From Variovorax sp. KBW07 (GTDB lineage Bacteria > Pseudomonadota > Gammaproteobacteria > Burkholderiales > Burkholderiaceae_C), in NCBI RefSeq assembly GCF_003852515.1, contig NZ_QAJK01000052.1, positions 1-64,000 of the forward strand: a stretch of DNA of 64,000 nt, in the 5' to 3' direction. The notes beneath the pieces were generated by a model. The model was not told where the DNA came from. It did no database searches and saw only the letters and a program-made list of their open reading frames with translations. Position 1 is the first letter of the stretch. Each line of letters starts with the position of its first letter. Shown one piece after another: positions 7,652-19,889 of this stretch. The position numbers and the translations under genes were made by a program.

Positions 7652-9151
7652 TCAGCCTTCCTTCCACCCCCCACCCAACGCCTTGTAGATCGTCAGCCGA
7701 TTGGTCTGCTCCGTGAGCTGCAGGCCGATCAGCGTCTGCTGCGCCGCGTAGTACGCGCGCTGCGCGTCGAGCACATCGAGATAGCTGCTGGCACCGCTCC
7801 TGAACAGCGACTGCGACAGCGCAAAGCTGCGCGAGGTCGCACCGAGCAGCGAGCGCTGCGCGTCGAGTCGTTCGGCCAGCGTGCGGCGTTCGGCCAGCGC
7901 ATCGGCCACTTCACGGAACGCGGTCTGCACGGTCTTCTCGTAGGTCGCGAGCTGGATCTTCTGCTGGGCTTCGGCCACGCGCAGGTTGGCGCGGTTGGCT
8001 CCGCCGTCGAAGATCGGCACGCTGATCGACGGCGCGAAGCTCCAGGCCTTGCTGCCGCCCATGAACAGGCCCGACAGGTTGCTGCTGGCGGTGCCGGCCG
8101 ATGCCGTGAGCGCGATGCGCGGAAAGAACGCGGCACGCGCCGCACCGATGTCGGCATTGCTGGCGCGCAGCGCGTGCTCGGCGGCGCGCACATCGGGGCG
8201 CTGTTGCAACACGTCCGACGACAAGCCCGCGGGCGGCACCAGCAGTTGCGCGGCGGGCGCAGGTTCGGCTGGCAGCGCCACAGCTGCAGCCGTGTTCGTG
8301 CCCGTGGCCGCCGGCGTCGGCGTGGCAGCCACAGCCGCCGCCACCGGCAATAACTCGGCCGGTGGCGTTGCACCGACCAGCAGTGCCAGCGCATTGCGGT
8401 CCTGCTCGACCTGGCTGTCGAAGGCCGCCGCATCCGCGCGCGCGGCATCGACGGTGCTCTGCGATTGCGCGAGCGCCAGGCCCGACTGCGAACCCAATGC
8501 ATGGCTGCGCCGGATGAGCTCGAACGATTTGCGCTGGCTGTCGAGGGTGCTGCGCGCAAGCTGCAGGCGCTGCTCGTCGGCGGCCAGTTGCAGCCAGGCG
8601 GTGGCGACGGCGGCGATCAGGCTGATCTGCGTGCTGTGCCGTGTTTCTTCGGTCTGGAAGTAGCTCTGCAGCGCGGACTCGCTCAGGTTGCGCACGCGTC
8701 CGAACAGGTCGAGCTCGTAGCTGGTCAGGCCAAGGTCGGCGCTGTACTGGGTGGCGTAGCGCGCCTCGCCGCTGGTCGACAGGCTGCCCGGCGTGCGCGA
8801 GCGGCTGCCGCCCGCGCCGGCTTCGACGGTGGGGAACAGGCCGGCGCGCGCAATGCCGTACTGGGCCCGCGCGCGCTCGATGTTGAGCGCGGCCACGCGC
8901 AGGTCGCGGTTGTTGGCGAGCGCAAGCTCGACCACGCCCTGCAGGCGCGGATCGACGAAGAAATCGCGCCACGCCACATCAATCGGCGTGGCCGCATCGA
9001 CACCCGCTGAAGGCAGTGCCTGTGGCACTGGTGCAGCGGGCTTTTCATAAGCTGGCGCAAGGTTGACGCAGCCCGCGAGCACGGTGGAAGCGATGGCGGC
9101 GCAGGCGAGTGCGCGCAAGGTACGCCGGGGAAAGAATTGCTGGCGGCGCAT
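7652..9151 (-). CDS. NodT-type outer membrane efflux lipoprotein
   Basis: A 499-residue TolC-like channel. The signal sequence ends in LAGC with the acylated Cys at residue 28. Two repeated outer-membrane efflux domains follow, with the usual long coiled helices (for example TRHSTQISLIAAVATAWLQL in the first repeat). An unusual Ala/Pro/Thr-rich insert (VAATPTPAATGTNTAAAVAL) sits between the repeats. Its start codon overlaps the pump stop codon (TGATG), so translation is probably coupled. It is the last gene of the RND operon and provides the exit duct across the outer membrane. Confidence 0.9.
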   Translation of the reverse strand: MRRQQFFPRRTLRALACAAIASTVLAGCVNLAPAYEKPAAPVPQALPSAGVDAATPIDVAWRDFFVDPRLQGVVELALANNRDLRVAALNIERARAQYGIARAGLFPTVEAGAGGSRSRTPGSLSTSGEARYATQYSADLGLTSYELDLFGRVRNLSESALQSYFQTEETRHSTQISLIAAVATAWLQLAADEQRLQLARSTLDSQRKSFELIRRSHALGSQSGLALAQSQSTVDAARADAAAFDSQVEQDRNALALLVGATPPAELLPVAAAVAATPTPAATGTNTAAAVALPAEPAPAAQLLVPPAGLSSDVLQQRPDVRAAEHALRASNADIGAARAAFFPRIALTASAGTASSNLSGLFMGGSKAWSFAPSISVPIFDGGANRANLRVAEAQQKIQLATYEKTVQTAFREVADALAERRTLAERLDAQRSLLGATSRSFALSQSLFRSGASSYLDVLDAQRAYYAAQQTLIGLQLTEQTNRLTIYKALGGGWKEG

Positions 9152-12100
9152 CAGTGGCCTCCCTGTTCCGCAGTGGTCGCAGTGGTCGCCGCGGGCGGCA
9201 GCGAGCCGTTCGCCGCGTCGGGCACGACGGCATCGGCGGGCTTGCGCCGCCCCTGCAACCAGCCGCGAATCAATGCAAAGAACAGCGGCACGAAGAAGAT
9301 GCCGAGCGCGGTGCCAACGACCATGCCGCCGAGCACCGCGGTGCCGATGGACTGGCGGCCACCCGCGCCCGCACCGGTGCCGATGGCCAGCGGCAGCACG
9401 CCGAAACCGAAGGCCAGCGAGGTCATGAGGATGGGGCGCAGGCGCAGCCGCACGGCCATGAGCGTGGCCTCTATCACGCTCTTGCCTTGCTCCTGCAACT
9501 GCTTGGCGAACTCGACGATCAGGATGGCGTTCTTCGACGACAACCCGACGGTGGTGAGCAGGCCGACCTGGAAGTACACGTCGTTGCTCAAGCCGCGGAA
9601 GCTGGTGAACAGCAGCGCGCCGACGATGCCCAGCGGCACCACCAGGATCACCGAGAACGGCACCGACCAGCTCTCGTACAGGGCCGCGAGGCACAGGAAA
9701 ACGAACAGGATCGAAATGGCATAGAGCACTGGCGCCTGCGCGCCCGAGAGCCGTTCCTGGAACGATGCGCCGGTCCATTCGTAGCCGATGCCGGGTGGCA
9801 TCTGCTTCATCACTTCATCGACCGCGGCCATGGCGTCGCCGGAGCTCACGCCCGGCGCGGCATCGCCGACGAACTCGTAGCTGGGGCTGCCGTTGTAGCG
9901 CTGCAGTTGCGGCGAGCCGTAGGTCCAGCGCGAGCTGGAGAAGGCCGAAAACGGCACCATCTGGCCCAGCGCATTGCGCACGCTCCAGCGGTCGATGTCG
10001 GTGGGCAGCATGCGAAAGGCGGTGTCGCCCTGCATGTACACGCGCTTGACGCGGCCGTTGTCGAGAAAATCGTTGATGTAGGTGCCGCCCATGGCGCTCG
10101 ACAGCGTGCTGTCGATGTCGGACGTGGCCAGGCTGGCCGCGCCGGCGCGCGCATCGTCGATGTCGACGGCGAACTGCGGCGTGTCGTCCAGGTTGTTGCT
10201 GCGCACGTTGGCCACCTCGGGCCGCTTGCCCAGCAGCTCGATGACCTGGTCGCGCGCCTTCACCAGCGCATCGTGGCCCAGGCCGTTGATGTCCTTCAGG
10301 TGAAAGTTGAAGCCCGCATTGGCGCCGAGCCCGCGCACCGCCGGCGGCAGCAGCACGAAGATGCGCGCGTCGCGGATGGTCGACAGGTCCTTGTTGGCGC
10401 GGCGTGCCAGCGCGGCGGCCGACTGTCCGTCGCCTTCGCGCTCGGCCCAGTCTTTCAGCTTGACGAAGGCACGCGCCGAGCTCTGGTCGCCGTTCTGCCC
10501 GGTGATGACGTTCACGCTCAGCACCTCGGGCTGCTTGGTGAAGTAGTCCTGCATCTGCGTGACCACCGGTTGCAGCCGTGCGTCCGACGCGCCGGGCGGC
10601 AGCGTCACCTGCACTTGCAGAAAGGCCTGGTCTTCATCGGGCAGGAAGGAGGTGGGCAGCCGCATGAACAGCAGCGCCATCACGGCCGCGATCAGCAGGT
10701 ACACGACGATGCTGCGCTTGCCGCGCCGCACGATGCCGCCCACCATGCCCTGGTAGCGGTCGGCGCCCTTGTCGAAGTTGCGGTTGAAGCCCGCGAAGAA
10801 ACGGTCGACCGCACCCAACACACCCTTGCGCGGCACCGCGTGCTGCCCCTTGGCGACGGGCTTTAGCAGCGTCGCGCACAGCGCCGGCGTGAGCGTGAGC
10901 GCCACGAACACCGACAGCGCCATGGCCGAGACGATGGTGATGGAGAACTGCCGGTAGATCACGCCGGTCGAGCCGCCGAAGAAGGCCATGGGAATGAACA
11001 CCGCCGACAGCACCAGCGCGATGCCGACCAGCGCGGGCGTGATCTCGGCCATCGACTTGCGCGTGGCCTCCTTGGGCGACAGGCCTTCCTCGTGCATCAC
11101 GCGCTCGACGTTTTCCACCACCACGATGGCGTCGTCCACCAGCAGGCCGATGGCCAGCACCATGCCGAACATGGTGAGCGTGTTGATGGAGTAGCCGGCA
11201 ATCGAGAGCACGCCGAAGGTGCCCAGCAGCACCACCGGCACCGCAATGGCGGGAATCAGCGTGGCGCGGAAGTTCTGCAGAAAGATGTACATCACCAGCA
11301 CGACCAGCAGCATGGCCTCGGCCAGCGCCTTCACCACTTCGTCGATGGACGCGCTGACGAAAGGCGTGGTGTCGTAGCTCACGAAGGTCTGCAGCTGGTT
11401 CGGGAACAGCGGCTGCAGCTCGGCCACCTTGGCCTTTACCGCCTCGGCCACCTGCACGGCATTGGCGCCGTCGGCCAGCACCACGCCCAGGCCGGCGCCG
11501 GGGCGGCCGCCGAGCTGCGAGCGCACCGTGAGGTTCTCGGCACCCAGCTCGACACGGGCCACGTCTTTCAGGCGAACCACGGCGCCATCGGGCGTGGCGC
11601 GCAGCACCACGTTCTCGAACTGCTCGGCGGTCTGCAGCTTGCTGCGCGAGGTGATGGTGGCGTTGAGCTGCTGCTGCGAGGCGGCGGGCAGTGCGCCCAG
11701 CTGGCCGGCCGACACCTGCGCGTTCTGCGCGGTGATGGCGGCGCCCACGTCGGAAGGCATCAGCGCGTACTTGCGCAGCTTGTCGGGGTCGAGCCACAGG
11801 CGCATGGCGTAGCCGGTGCCCAGCGTCTGCACTTCGCCCACGCCGTCGATGCGGCTGATGACGTCGACCAGGTTGCTGCTGATGTAGTCGCCCACGTCCA
11901 CGGCCGAGGCACTGCCGTCGCCGGAGTACATCGAGACGATCATCAAGAAGTCGTTGCCGCCCTTGGTGACGGTGACGCCGCGGCTCTGCACCTGCTGCGG
12001 CAGGCGCGACATGGCCTGCTGCAGCTTGTTCTGCACCTGCATCTGGGCCACGTCGATGTTGGTGCCCGCGTTGAAGGTGAGCGACAGCCGCGCCACGCCC

Positions 12101-12354
12101 GACGAGTTGCTGGTCGACTGCATGTACAGCAGGTTGTCCAGCCCCTTGAGCTGCTGCTCGATGACCTGGGTGACCGAGTCTTCGACCGTCTTGGCCGAGG
12201 CGCCGGTGTAGGTGGCGTTGATGGACACGCGCGGTGGCGCGATGTCGGGGTATTGCTCGAGCGGCAGCGTGCGAATGGCCATGAGGCCGGCGAGCATGAC
12301 GACGATGGAAAGCACCCACGCGAAGATGGGGCGGTCGATGAAGAACTGGGCCAT
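9151..12354 (-). CDS. RND multidrug efflux pump, HAE1 family (AcrB/MexB-like)
   Basis: A 1067-residue inner-membrane proton antiporter of full family length. It starts MAQFFIDRPIFAWV, typical of hydrophobe/amphiphile exporters. It has twelve expected membrane helices and two large periplasmic loops. GLLVDDAIVVVENVERVM in helix 4 carries the paired Asp residues of the proton relay. It sits nine bases after the fusion-protein gene and overlaps the outer-membrane gene by one base. The substrates are probably broad (dyes, drugs, solvents), but cannot be specified from sequence. No frameshift or missing catalytic residue is seen. Confidence 0.95.
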   Translation of the reverse strand: MAQFFIDRPIFAWVLSIVVMLAGLMAIRTLPLEQYPDIAPPRVSINATYTGASAKTVEDSVTQVIEQQLKGLDNLLYMQSTSNSSGVARLSLTFNAGTNIDVAQMQVQNKLQQAMSRLPQQVQSRGVTVTKGGNDFLMIVSMYSGDGSASAVDVGDYISSNLVDVISRIDGVGEVQTLGTGYAMRLWLDPDKLRKYALMPSDVGAAITAQNAQVSAGQLGALPAASQQQLNATITSRSKLQTAEQFENVVLRATPDGAVVRLKDVARVELGAENLTVRSQLGGRPGAGLGVVLADGANAVQVAEAVKAKVAELQPLFPNQLQTFVSYDTTPFVSASIDEVVKALAEAMLLVVLVMYIFLQNFRATLIPAIAVPVVLLGTFGVLSIAGYSINTLTMFGMVLAIGLLVDDAIVVVENVERVMHEEGLSPKEATRKSMAEITPALVGIALVLSAVFIPMAFFGGSTGVIYRQFSITIVSAMALSVFVALTLTPALCATLLKPVAKGQHAVPRKGVLGAVDRFFAGFNRNFDKGADRYQGMVGGIVRRGKRSIVVYLLIAAVMALLFMRLPTSFLPDEDQAFLQVQVTLPPGASDARLQPVVTQMQDYFTKQPEVLSVNVITGQNGDQSSARAFVKLKDWAEREGDGQSAAALARRANKDLSTIRDARIFVLLPPAVRGLGANAGFNFHLKDINGLGHDALVKARDQVIELLGKRPEVANVRSNNLDDTPQFAVDIDDARAGAASLATSDIDSTLSSAMGGTYINDFLDNGRVKRVYMQGDTAFRMLPTDIDRWSVRNALGQMVPFSAFSSSRWTYGSPQLQRYNGSPSYEFVGDAAPGVSSGDAMAAVDEVMKQMPPGIGYEWTGASFQERLSGAQAPVLYAISILFVFLCLAALYESWSVPFSVILVVPLGIVGALLFTSFRGLSNDVYFQVGLLTTVGLSSKNAILIVEFAKQLQEQGKSVIEATLMAVRLRLRPILMTSLAFGFGVLPLAIGTGAGAGGRQSIGTAVLGGMVVGTALGIFFVPLFFALIRGWLQGRRKPADAVVPDAANGSLPPAATTATTAEQGGH

Positions 12355-12363
12355 GGGGTGGCC

Positions 12364-13617
12364 TCAGCGCGCGACGGTGGCGGAGGTGGCGCCGGCGCCG
12401 GCATCGATGTCTGGCTCGGCGCTGGCCACGGGGCCCGGCGCGGCACTGGCCGGCCTGGCGCCGAGATCGACCACCTTGACCTTGTCGCCGACCTTCACGC
12501 GCTGCGAGCCTTCCATCATCACGCGGTCGCCCGCGGCCAGCCCGTCGAGCACTTGCCAGCGTGTGCCGACCGCGCGGCCGACGCTGATCGGGCGCTTGGC
12601 GACCTTGTTGTCGGCGCCGATCACCAGTGCCGAGGCGCTGCCGTCGGGCGCGCGCGTCACGGCCTGCTGCGGCACCAGCAGCGCGGCGGTGTTCACGCCT
12701 TCCTGCAGCACGGCGCGCACGTACATGCCGGGCATGAGCAGCTTGTCGGGGTTGGGCACCACCGCGCGCAGCGTGACGCTGCCGGTGCCGGCATCGACCG
12801 TGACGCCGCTGAAGGTGAGGCGCCCGGCATGCGGGTAGGCGCTGCCGTCTTCCAGCACCAGCTGGATGCGCGCCTCGGCATCGCTGGCGCGCTGCAGCCG
12901 GCCGCTGGCCAGCTCGCGCTTAAGGCGCAGCAGCTCGCTGCTCGACTGCGTGACGTGCACGTGGATCGGGTCGAGCTGCTGCACGGTGGTCAGGGCCGCG
13001 GCCTGGTTGGCGGTGACCAGCGCGCCGGGCGTCACGGTCGACAGCTCGGCCCAGCCGGTGATGGGCGATGTGATGCGGGTGTAGCCGAGCTGGATGCGCG
13101 TGGTCTGCTCGGCCGCGCGCGCCACGCCCAGGTCGGCTTCGGCCTGTTGCTCGGCGGCCTGGGTTTCGTCGAACACCTGGCGGCTGATGGCGTCGATCTT
13201 CACCAGTTCGGCATTGCGCTTTGCCACCGTGCGCGCCGTGGCCAGGGCCGACTCGGCCTTGCGCACACTGGCCTGCGCGCTGGCGTGGGCCGCTTGCAGC
13301 GAGGCGGGGTCGAGCTGGTAGAGCACCTGGCCGGCCTTGACCTGCGAGCCTTCGGTAAAGAGCCGCTCCTTCAGGATGCCGCCGACCTGCGGGCGGATCT
13401 CGGCGATGACCGGGGCCGCGGTGCGGCCGGGCAGCTCGGTGCTCAGGGCCAGCGTCTCCTGCTTCAGGGTGACGGCGCCGACTTCCTTTTCTGGTGCGGC
13501 GGCGGCCGGCTTGCCCGTGCCCGGAGTCTCCACGCTGGTGCGCGAGCACCCTGCGAGCGCGGCGATGGCCAGGGCCGTGAGGAGCAGGGCGAAGCGGGAG
13601 GTGGTGTGGTCAGGCAT
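12364..13617 (-). CDS. RND periplasmic adaptor (membrane fusion protein, AcrA/MexA-like)
   Basis: A 417-residue lipoprotein adaptor. The signal sequence ends in LAGCS with the acylated Cys near residue 24. The body shows the barrel-sandwich half-motifs (VIAEIRPQVGGILKERLFTEG), an alpha-hairpin of coiled helices (about residues 100-170), and the closing half-motif GYTRITSPITGWAELS. It is the first gene of the operon and precedes the pump by nine bases. It bridges the pump to the outer-membrane lipoprotein. No dedicated repressor gene is adjacent, which is unusual for this operon type. Confidence 0.93.
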   Translation of the reverse strand: MPDHTTSRFALLLTALAIAALAGCSRTSVETPGTGKPAAAAPEKEVGAVTLKQETLALSTELPGRTAAPVIAEIRPQVGGILKERLFTEGSQVKAGQVLYQLDPASLQAAHASAQASVRKAESALATARTVAKRNAELVKIDAISRQVFDETQAAEQQAEADLGVARAAEQTTRIQLGYTRITSPITGWAELSTVTPGALVTANQAAALTTVQQLDPIHVHVTQSSSELLRLKRELASGRLQRASDAEARIQLVLEDGSAYPHAGRLTFSGVTVDAGTGSVTLRAVVPNPDKLLMPGMYVRAVLQEGVNTAALLVPQQAVTRAPDGSASALVIGADNKVAKRPISVGRAVGTRWQVLDGLAAGDRVMMEGSQRVKVGDKVKVVDLGARPASAAPGPVASAEPDIDAGAGATSATVAR

Positions 13618-13718
13618 GAATCAGGCAATGGAAGTAAGCAAAAGCCCCGGATGGAGCGAGCGAGCGCCCTCAAGTTCAACGATGCACGAGGGGCGGGGGC
13701 GGCTTTACACGCGGTTTA

Positions 13719-13730
13719 CTGCAATTGCAG
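13719..13730. promoter_or_regulatory. Perfect 12-base palindrome upstream of the efflux operon
   Basis: CTGCAATTGCAG is its own reverse complement. It lies about 100 bases upstream of the fusion-protein start, in the 187-base gap before the rhomboid gene. It could be a regulator-binding site for the efflux operon. No regulator gene is next to it. Confidence 0.35.
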
Positions 13731-13804
13731 CGCCACGGCATGGCGGTCGCGTGACGGCGATGTGACGTGGCGGCCGGAGCCGTCGCGGCGCTGCCTTCAG
13801 GCGT

Positions 13805-15283
13805 TCAGGCGCGCTGCAGCGCGCGCGTCACCATGTCGTTGGGCGCGAGCCGCAGCAGATGCGGCAGCAGGCCGATGGCTTTGTCGCGTTCGCCCGCGTG
13901 CAGCAGCCCGTTGGCGCAAACCGAGAGCGTGTCGGCCAACTCGGGATGCTCGGGCGCGGTTTTCAGCAGGATGCGGCACAGCTTGTCGGCATCCCCGAAC
14001 TGGCGGATGCGCGCAAAGCGGCGCGCCAGCCGGGCCATGTCGTCGGGCTTCAGGCGCACGCCGGGCTTGGCCTGATTGAGGTAGGTGGTGAAGCTGGTGT
14101 GCTGCAGCGCCAGCGTGTCTTCGTCGGTGGCGGGCAGGCGGAAGATGCGGCGCGCGGCCTGGTGAAAGTCGTCACTGGCCGGTTGCAGGCGCGCGGTGTT
14201 GAACCAGGCGCGCAGCGTGTCGGCGTCGCCGGGGCGCAGGGCCGCCGCGGCGCGCCATTCGGCGCAGGCGTGCTCGAACTTCATCGCCGCCGACAGCTTG
14301 CGCGCGGCGGCCACGTGCTGCTCGAAGCGGTCGTCGTCGTTCACCATTTCCGATTTGACGGTCTCGGGCGTCTTCACGCGGCCGAGCAGCATGGCGCCGG
14401 CCATCAGCGCGGCACCGGTGAGCAGGCCGCCCAGGTGGGCCATGTAGGCAATGCCCTGGCCGCCGAGCCAGTGCTGCATCAGCTCGTTGGCAATCCAGGC
14501 CGGCAGCAGCAGCAGGGCCGGCGCGGTGACGTAGTTGAAATAGAAGAACAGCTGGTAGAAAAAACGGATGCGTCGCAGCCGGTACATCACCGCGTACATG
14601 CCCATCAGCGCGGAGATGGCGCCCGAGGCGCCGAGGCCGTAGTTGCCCTTGCCTGCATAGGCCCAGCCGGCCAGCAGCGAGGCGCCGATGGCACCGAGCA
14701 GATAGAAGGTCAGATAGGTGCCGCGGCCCAGTGCCAGCTCGACCGAAAAGCCGAACAGGAACAGGAACAGCATGTTGCCCAGCAGGTGGCCGGTGCTGCC
14801 GTGCAGGAACGCGGCAGTGACGAGGGTCCAGGGCTTGGACTCGGCGTCCTTGCCGTAGTCCTGCGCCCAGCGCTCGGTGAAAGGCGCGGGCAGCATCGCC
14901 TCGTACTGCTGGCGGTCGCGCTTCCATTCGTCGTAGCGCGGGTTGGCGGGCGTGACGACTTCATCGGCCCGCAGCTTCTGCAGAAACTGCTTTTCGCTCT
15001 GCAGCGCTTCCAGCAGTTGCAGGTAGCTTTCTTCGAAGCGCAGCATGCGCCTGGCCTGCTTGCCGCGCTTCGGGTCGGTTTTTTCGAGCCAGTCCACGAA
15101 GGGCGGCAGCTCCAGCTTGGGCAGCGCGCTCTTCGTGTAGTAAAGGGCGGCCCGCTCGCGCCCGTTTTCTTCGCTGCGCTGCGGTCCCCAGAACACGAGC
15201 ATGTTCACGAGGATCAGCAGCACCGTCAGCCACGGCGGATTGCGCCAGCTCGGCCGGTTTTCGAGCGGGATGGCGTAGAACAC
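13805..15283 (-). CDS. Rhomboid-family intramembrane serine protease with extended C-terminus
   Basis: A 492-residue protein. The catalytic Ser is S220 in LGASGAIS, with the partner His at H283 in AHLGGLLTG; the HGSTGHLLGN motif at 161-170 matches the conserved HxxxN region. The first helix (about residues 18-33) is separated from the core by a charged insert of roughly 120 residues. The last ~180 residues form a soluble helical, TPR-like region. Such proteases cut membrane proteins within the bilayer. It reads toward the efflux operon and follows argH by 31 bases on the same strand. Catalytic residues are complete; the target is unknown. Confidence 0.88.
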   Translation of the reverse strand: MFYAIPLENRPSWRNPPWLTVLLILVNMLVFWGPQRSEENGRERAALYYTKSALPKLELPPFVDWLEKTDPKRGKQARRMLRFEESYLQLLEALQSEKQFLQKLRADEVVTPANPRYDEWKRDRQQYEAMLPAPFTERWAQDYGKDAESKPWTLVTAAFLHGSTGHLLGNMLFLFLFGFSVELALGRGTYLTFYLLGAIGASLLAGWAYAGKGNYGLGASGAISALMGMYAVMYRLRRIRFFYQLFFYFNYVTAPALLLLPAWIANELMQHWLGGQGIAYMAHLGGLLTGAALMAGAMLLGRVKTPETVKSEMVNDDDRFEQHVAAARKLSAAMKFEHACAEWRAAAALRPGDADTLRAWFNTARLQPASDDFHQAARRIFRLPATDEDTLALQHTSFTTYLNQAKPGVRLKPDDMARLARRFARIRQFGDADKLCRILLKTAPEHPELADTLSVCANGLLHAGERDKAIGLLPHLLRLAPNDMVTRALQRA

Positions 15284-15314
15284 GGCGCGGCTGCCCGGCG
15301 GGTGGCCGTTGCGC

Positions 15315-16712
<1,398 letters not shown>

Positions 16713-16759
16713 GGGAGCCGTCCAGGAGGCAATAATGGGTTGGTCACCCGATGTAACTG

Positions 16760-17838
<1,079 letters not shown>

Positions 17839-17842
<4 letters not shown>

Positions 17843-18585
17843 CCCTCAAGACGCTCATCGTCGACGACGAAGCCCTGGCCCGCTCGCGCATGCGCACCTT
17901 GCTGCGCGACTGCACTTCGCCCGCCGCCGAGGTGGTGGCCGAGGCCTCGCAGGGCGCCGAGGCGCAGCAGCACCTGGCCACGATGGCGCTCGACCTCGTG
18001 CTGCTCGACGTGCACATGCCCGGCGTCGATGGCATCGAGGTGGCGCGTGCGCTGCGCAGCCGGCCCGACGCGCCGGCCGTGGTGTTCGTCACGGCGCATG
18101 CCAGCCACGCGGTGACGGCCTTCGAGCTCGACGCGGTCGACTACCTGACCAAGCCCGTGCGCGCCGAGCGCCTGCAACAGGCGTTGCTGAAGGCCGAGCG
18201 CTTTCTCAAGGAGCGCCGCGCGCTGCAGGCCGAGGCCGTGCCCGAGACCGTGCTCATCCAGGACCGGGGCCGCGCCGAGCGCGTGCCGTTGTCCGAGGTG
18301 CTCTACCTGAAGTCCGAATACAAGTACCTCACCGTGCGCACCGCCACGCGCAGCCACATCCTCGACGGCTCGCTCAACGAGTTCGAGGAACGCTACCCGA
18401 CCCGCTTCCTGCGGGTGCACCGCAATGCGCTGGTGGCGCGCTCGGCGATTCGTGCGCTCGAAAGGTACGACGACGGCGAGGACGCCGAGGGCTGGGCCCT
18501 GCGCCTCGATGCGATTCCCGAACCCGTGGCCGTGTCGCGGCGCCAGTTGGCCGCCGTGCGCGAATTGCTGAAGGAAGCGCGATGA
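17839..18585 (+). CDS. LytTR-family response regulator (AlgR-like)
   Basis: A 248-residue regulator. The receiver domain has the acidic pocket (VDDE, residues 8-11), the phospho-acceptor D57 in LLDVHMPG, and K105 in YLTKPV. The C-terminal LytTR DNA-binding domain includes YLKSEYKYLTV and FLRVHRNALV. It overlaps its kinase upstream and the permease gene downstream, each by four bases (ATGA). LytTR proteins bind paired direct repeats in promoters; none was confirmed here. Confidence 0.92.
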
Positions 18586-19886
18586 CCGAAGAAAACAACG
18601 CGCCTTCCGGCAAGCCCGCGAGCGTGGCGGCAACTGCTGAGGCTCCGCAGTCCGCGCCAGAGCCGCAGCCTGCGGAGCCCCCGCAGTCGCCTGCTCCCGA
18701 GCCCGTCTCCGCATCAGCACCCGAACCGGCTTCCGAACCGGACAAGGCGGCGTCGGCCGAAGCCCCCACGCAGGCCCGCGAGCGCCTGCTGCTGCACATG
18801 CCGGTCGACGTGCGCAGCGCCTCGCTGGTGGTGCTGGCCGTGCTGGCCAGCGTCTTCGCGCTGCAGTGGGGCCAGGCCGTCTTCATTCCCCTGATGCTGA
18901 GCCTGATGCTGACCTACGCGCTGTCGCCGCTGGTGGAACGGCTGCACCGCTGGAAGCTGCCGCGCTGGATCGGTGCGGCGGTGATCCTTCTGGGGCTGTT
19001 CGGGGGCCTGGGCTGGACCGGCTATTCGCTTTCGGGCAATGCAACGCAACTGCTCGATTCGCTGCCCGTGGCGGCACAGAAGCTCGGGCAGGCCATGCGC
19101 CGCGACAAGGGCGCCAGCGCCACGCCGCTCGAAAGCGTGCAGCAGGCCGCCGCCCAGCTCGAGAAGGCCGCCGAGGAAAACTCCGCGCGCGTCGCGGCCC
19201 GCAAGGGCGTGGCGCGCGTCGTCATCGAACGGCCCGGCTTCAACGTGCGCGACTACCTGCTGAGCGGCACCGTCGGCCTGCTCAGCGCGGCGGGGCAGCT
19301 CACGCTGGTGGCCTTCCTGACGTACTTTGCGCTGTGCTCGGGCGACACCTTCCGGCGCAAGCTCATCAAGATCACCGGGTCGAGCCTGCAGAAGAAAAAG
19401 GTCACCGTGCACGTGCTCGACGACATCACCCGCAACATCGAGCGCTACCTGCTGGTGCAGATCCTGGTGAGCGCGGTGGTGGGCGTGGCGACCGGCTTGG
19501 CGTTCTGGGTCATCGGGGTCGAGAACGCGGCCGTCTGGGGAATCATCGCGGGCGTCACCAACCTCATTCCGTACATCGGCTCGGTGATCGTGCTGGTGGC
19601 GGCCGGGCTGGTGGCGTTCCTGCAGTTCAACAGCCTGCAGATGGGCATCGTGGTGGGCGGCGTGTCGCTGGCCATTCACACGCTCATCGGCAACCTGCTG
19701 ATGCCCTGGCTCACCAGCCGCACCAGCCGCATGAACCCCGTGGCCGTGTTCGTCGGCGTGATCTTCTGGGGCTGGCTCTGGGGCATCTGGGGCCTGCTGC
19801 TGGGCATTCCGATCACGATGGTGATCAAGTCGATCTGCGACCGGGTGGAAGACCTGCAGCCTATTGGGGAGCTGTTGGGGGAGTAG
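18582..19886 (+). CDS. AI-2E family transporter (PerM-like permease)
   Basis: A 434-residue membrane protein of the UPF0118/AI-2E exporter family. The first ~65 residues are a soluble, low-complexity Pro/Ala/Glu tail, absent from shorter relatives. The core has about eight hydrophobic helices, including the family segment GIIAGVTNLIPYIGSVI and the final WGIWGLLLGIPITMVIK. It overlaps the response-regulator gene by four bases, so it is likely the third cistron of the two-component operon. Members export autoinducer-2 or exchange ions; the substrate here is not known. Confidence 0.87.
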   Translation: MTEENNAPSGKPASVAATAEAPQSAPEPQPAEPPQSPAPEPVSASAPEPASEPDKAASAEAPTQARERLLLHMPVDVRSASLVVLAVLASVFALQWGQAVFIPLMLSLMLTYALSPLVERLHRWKLPRWIGAAVILLGLFGGLGWTGYSLSGNATQLLDSLPVAAQKLGQAMRRDKGASATPLESVQQAAAQLEKAAEENSARVAARKGVARVVIERPGFNVRDYLLSGTVGLLSAAGQLTLVAFLTYFALCSGDTFRRKLIKITGSSLQKKKVTVHVLDDITRNIERYLLVQILVSAVVGVATGLAFWVIGVENAAVWGIIAGVTNLIPYIGSVIVLVAAGLVAFLQFNSLQMGIVVGGVSLAIHTLIGNLLMPWLTSRTSRMNPVAVFVGVIFWGWLWGIWGLLLGIPITMVIKSICDRVEDLQPIGELLGE

Positions 19887-19889
19887 CGT

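Noticed and set aside
11092-14079. A 995-codon plus-strand frame opposite the efflux operon
   Set aside because: Low-complexity His/Gly/Arg composition; the minus strand holds intact RND genes.
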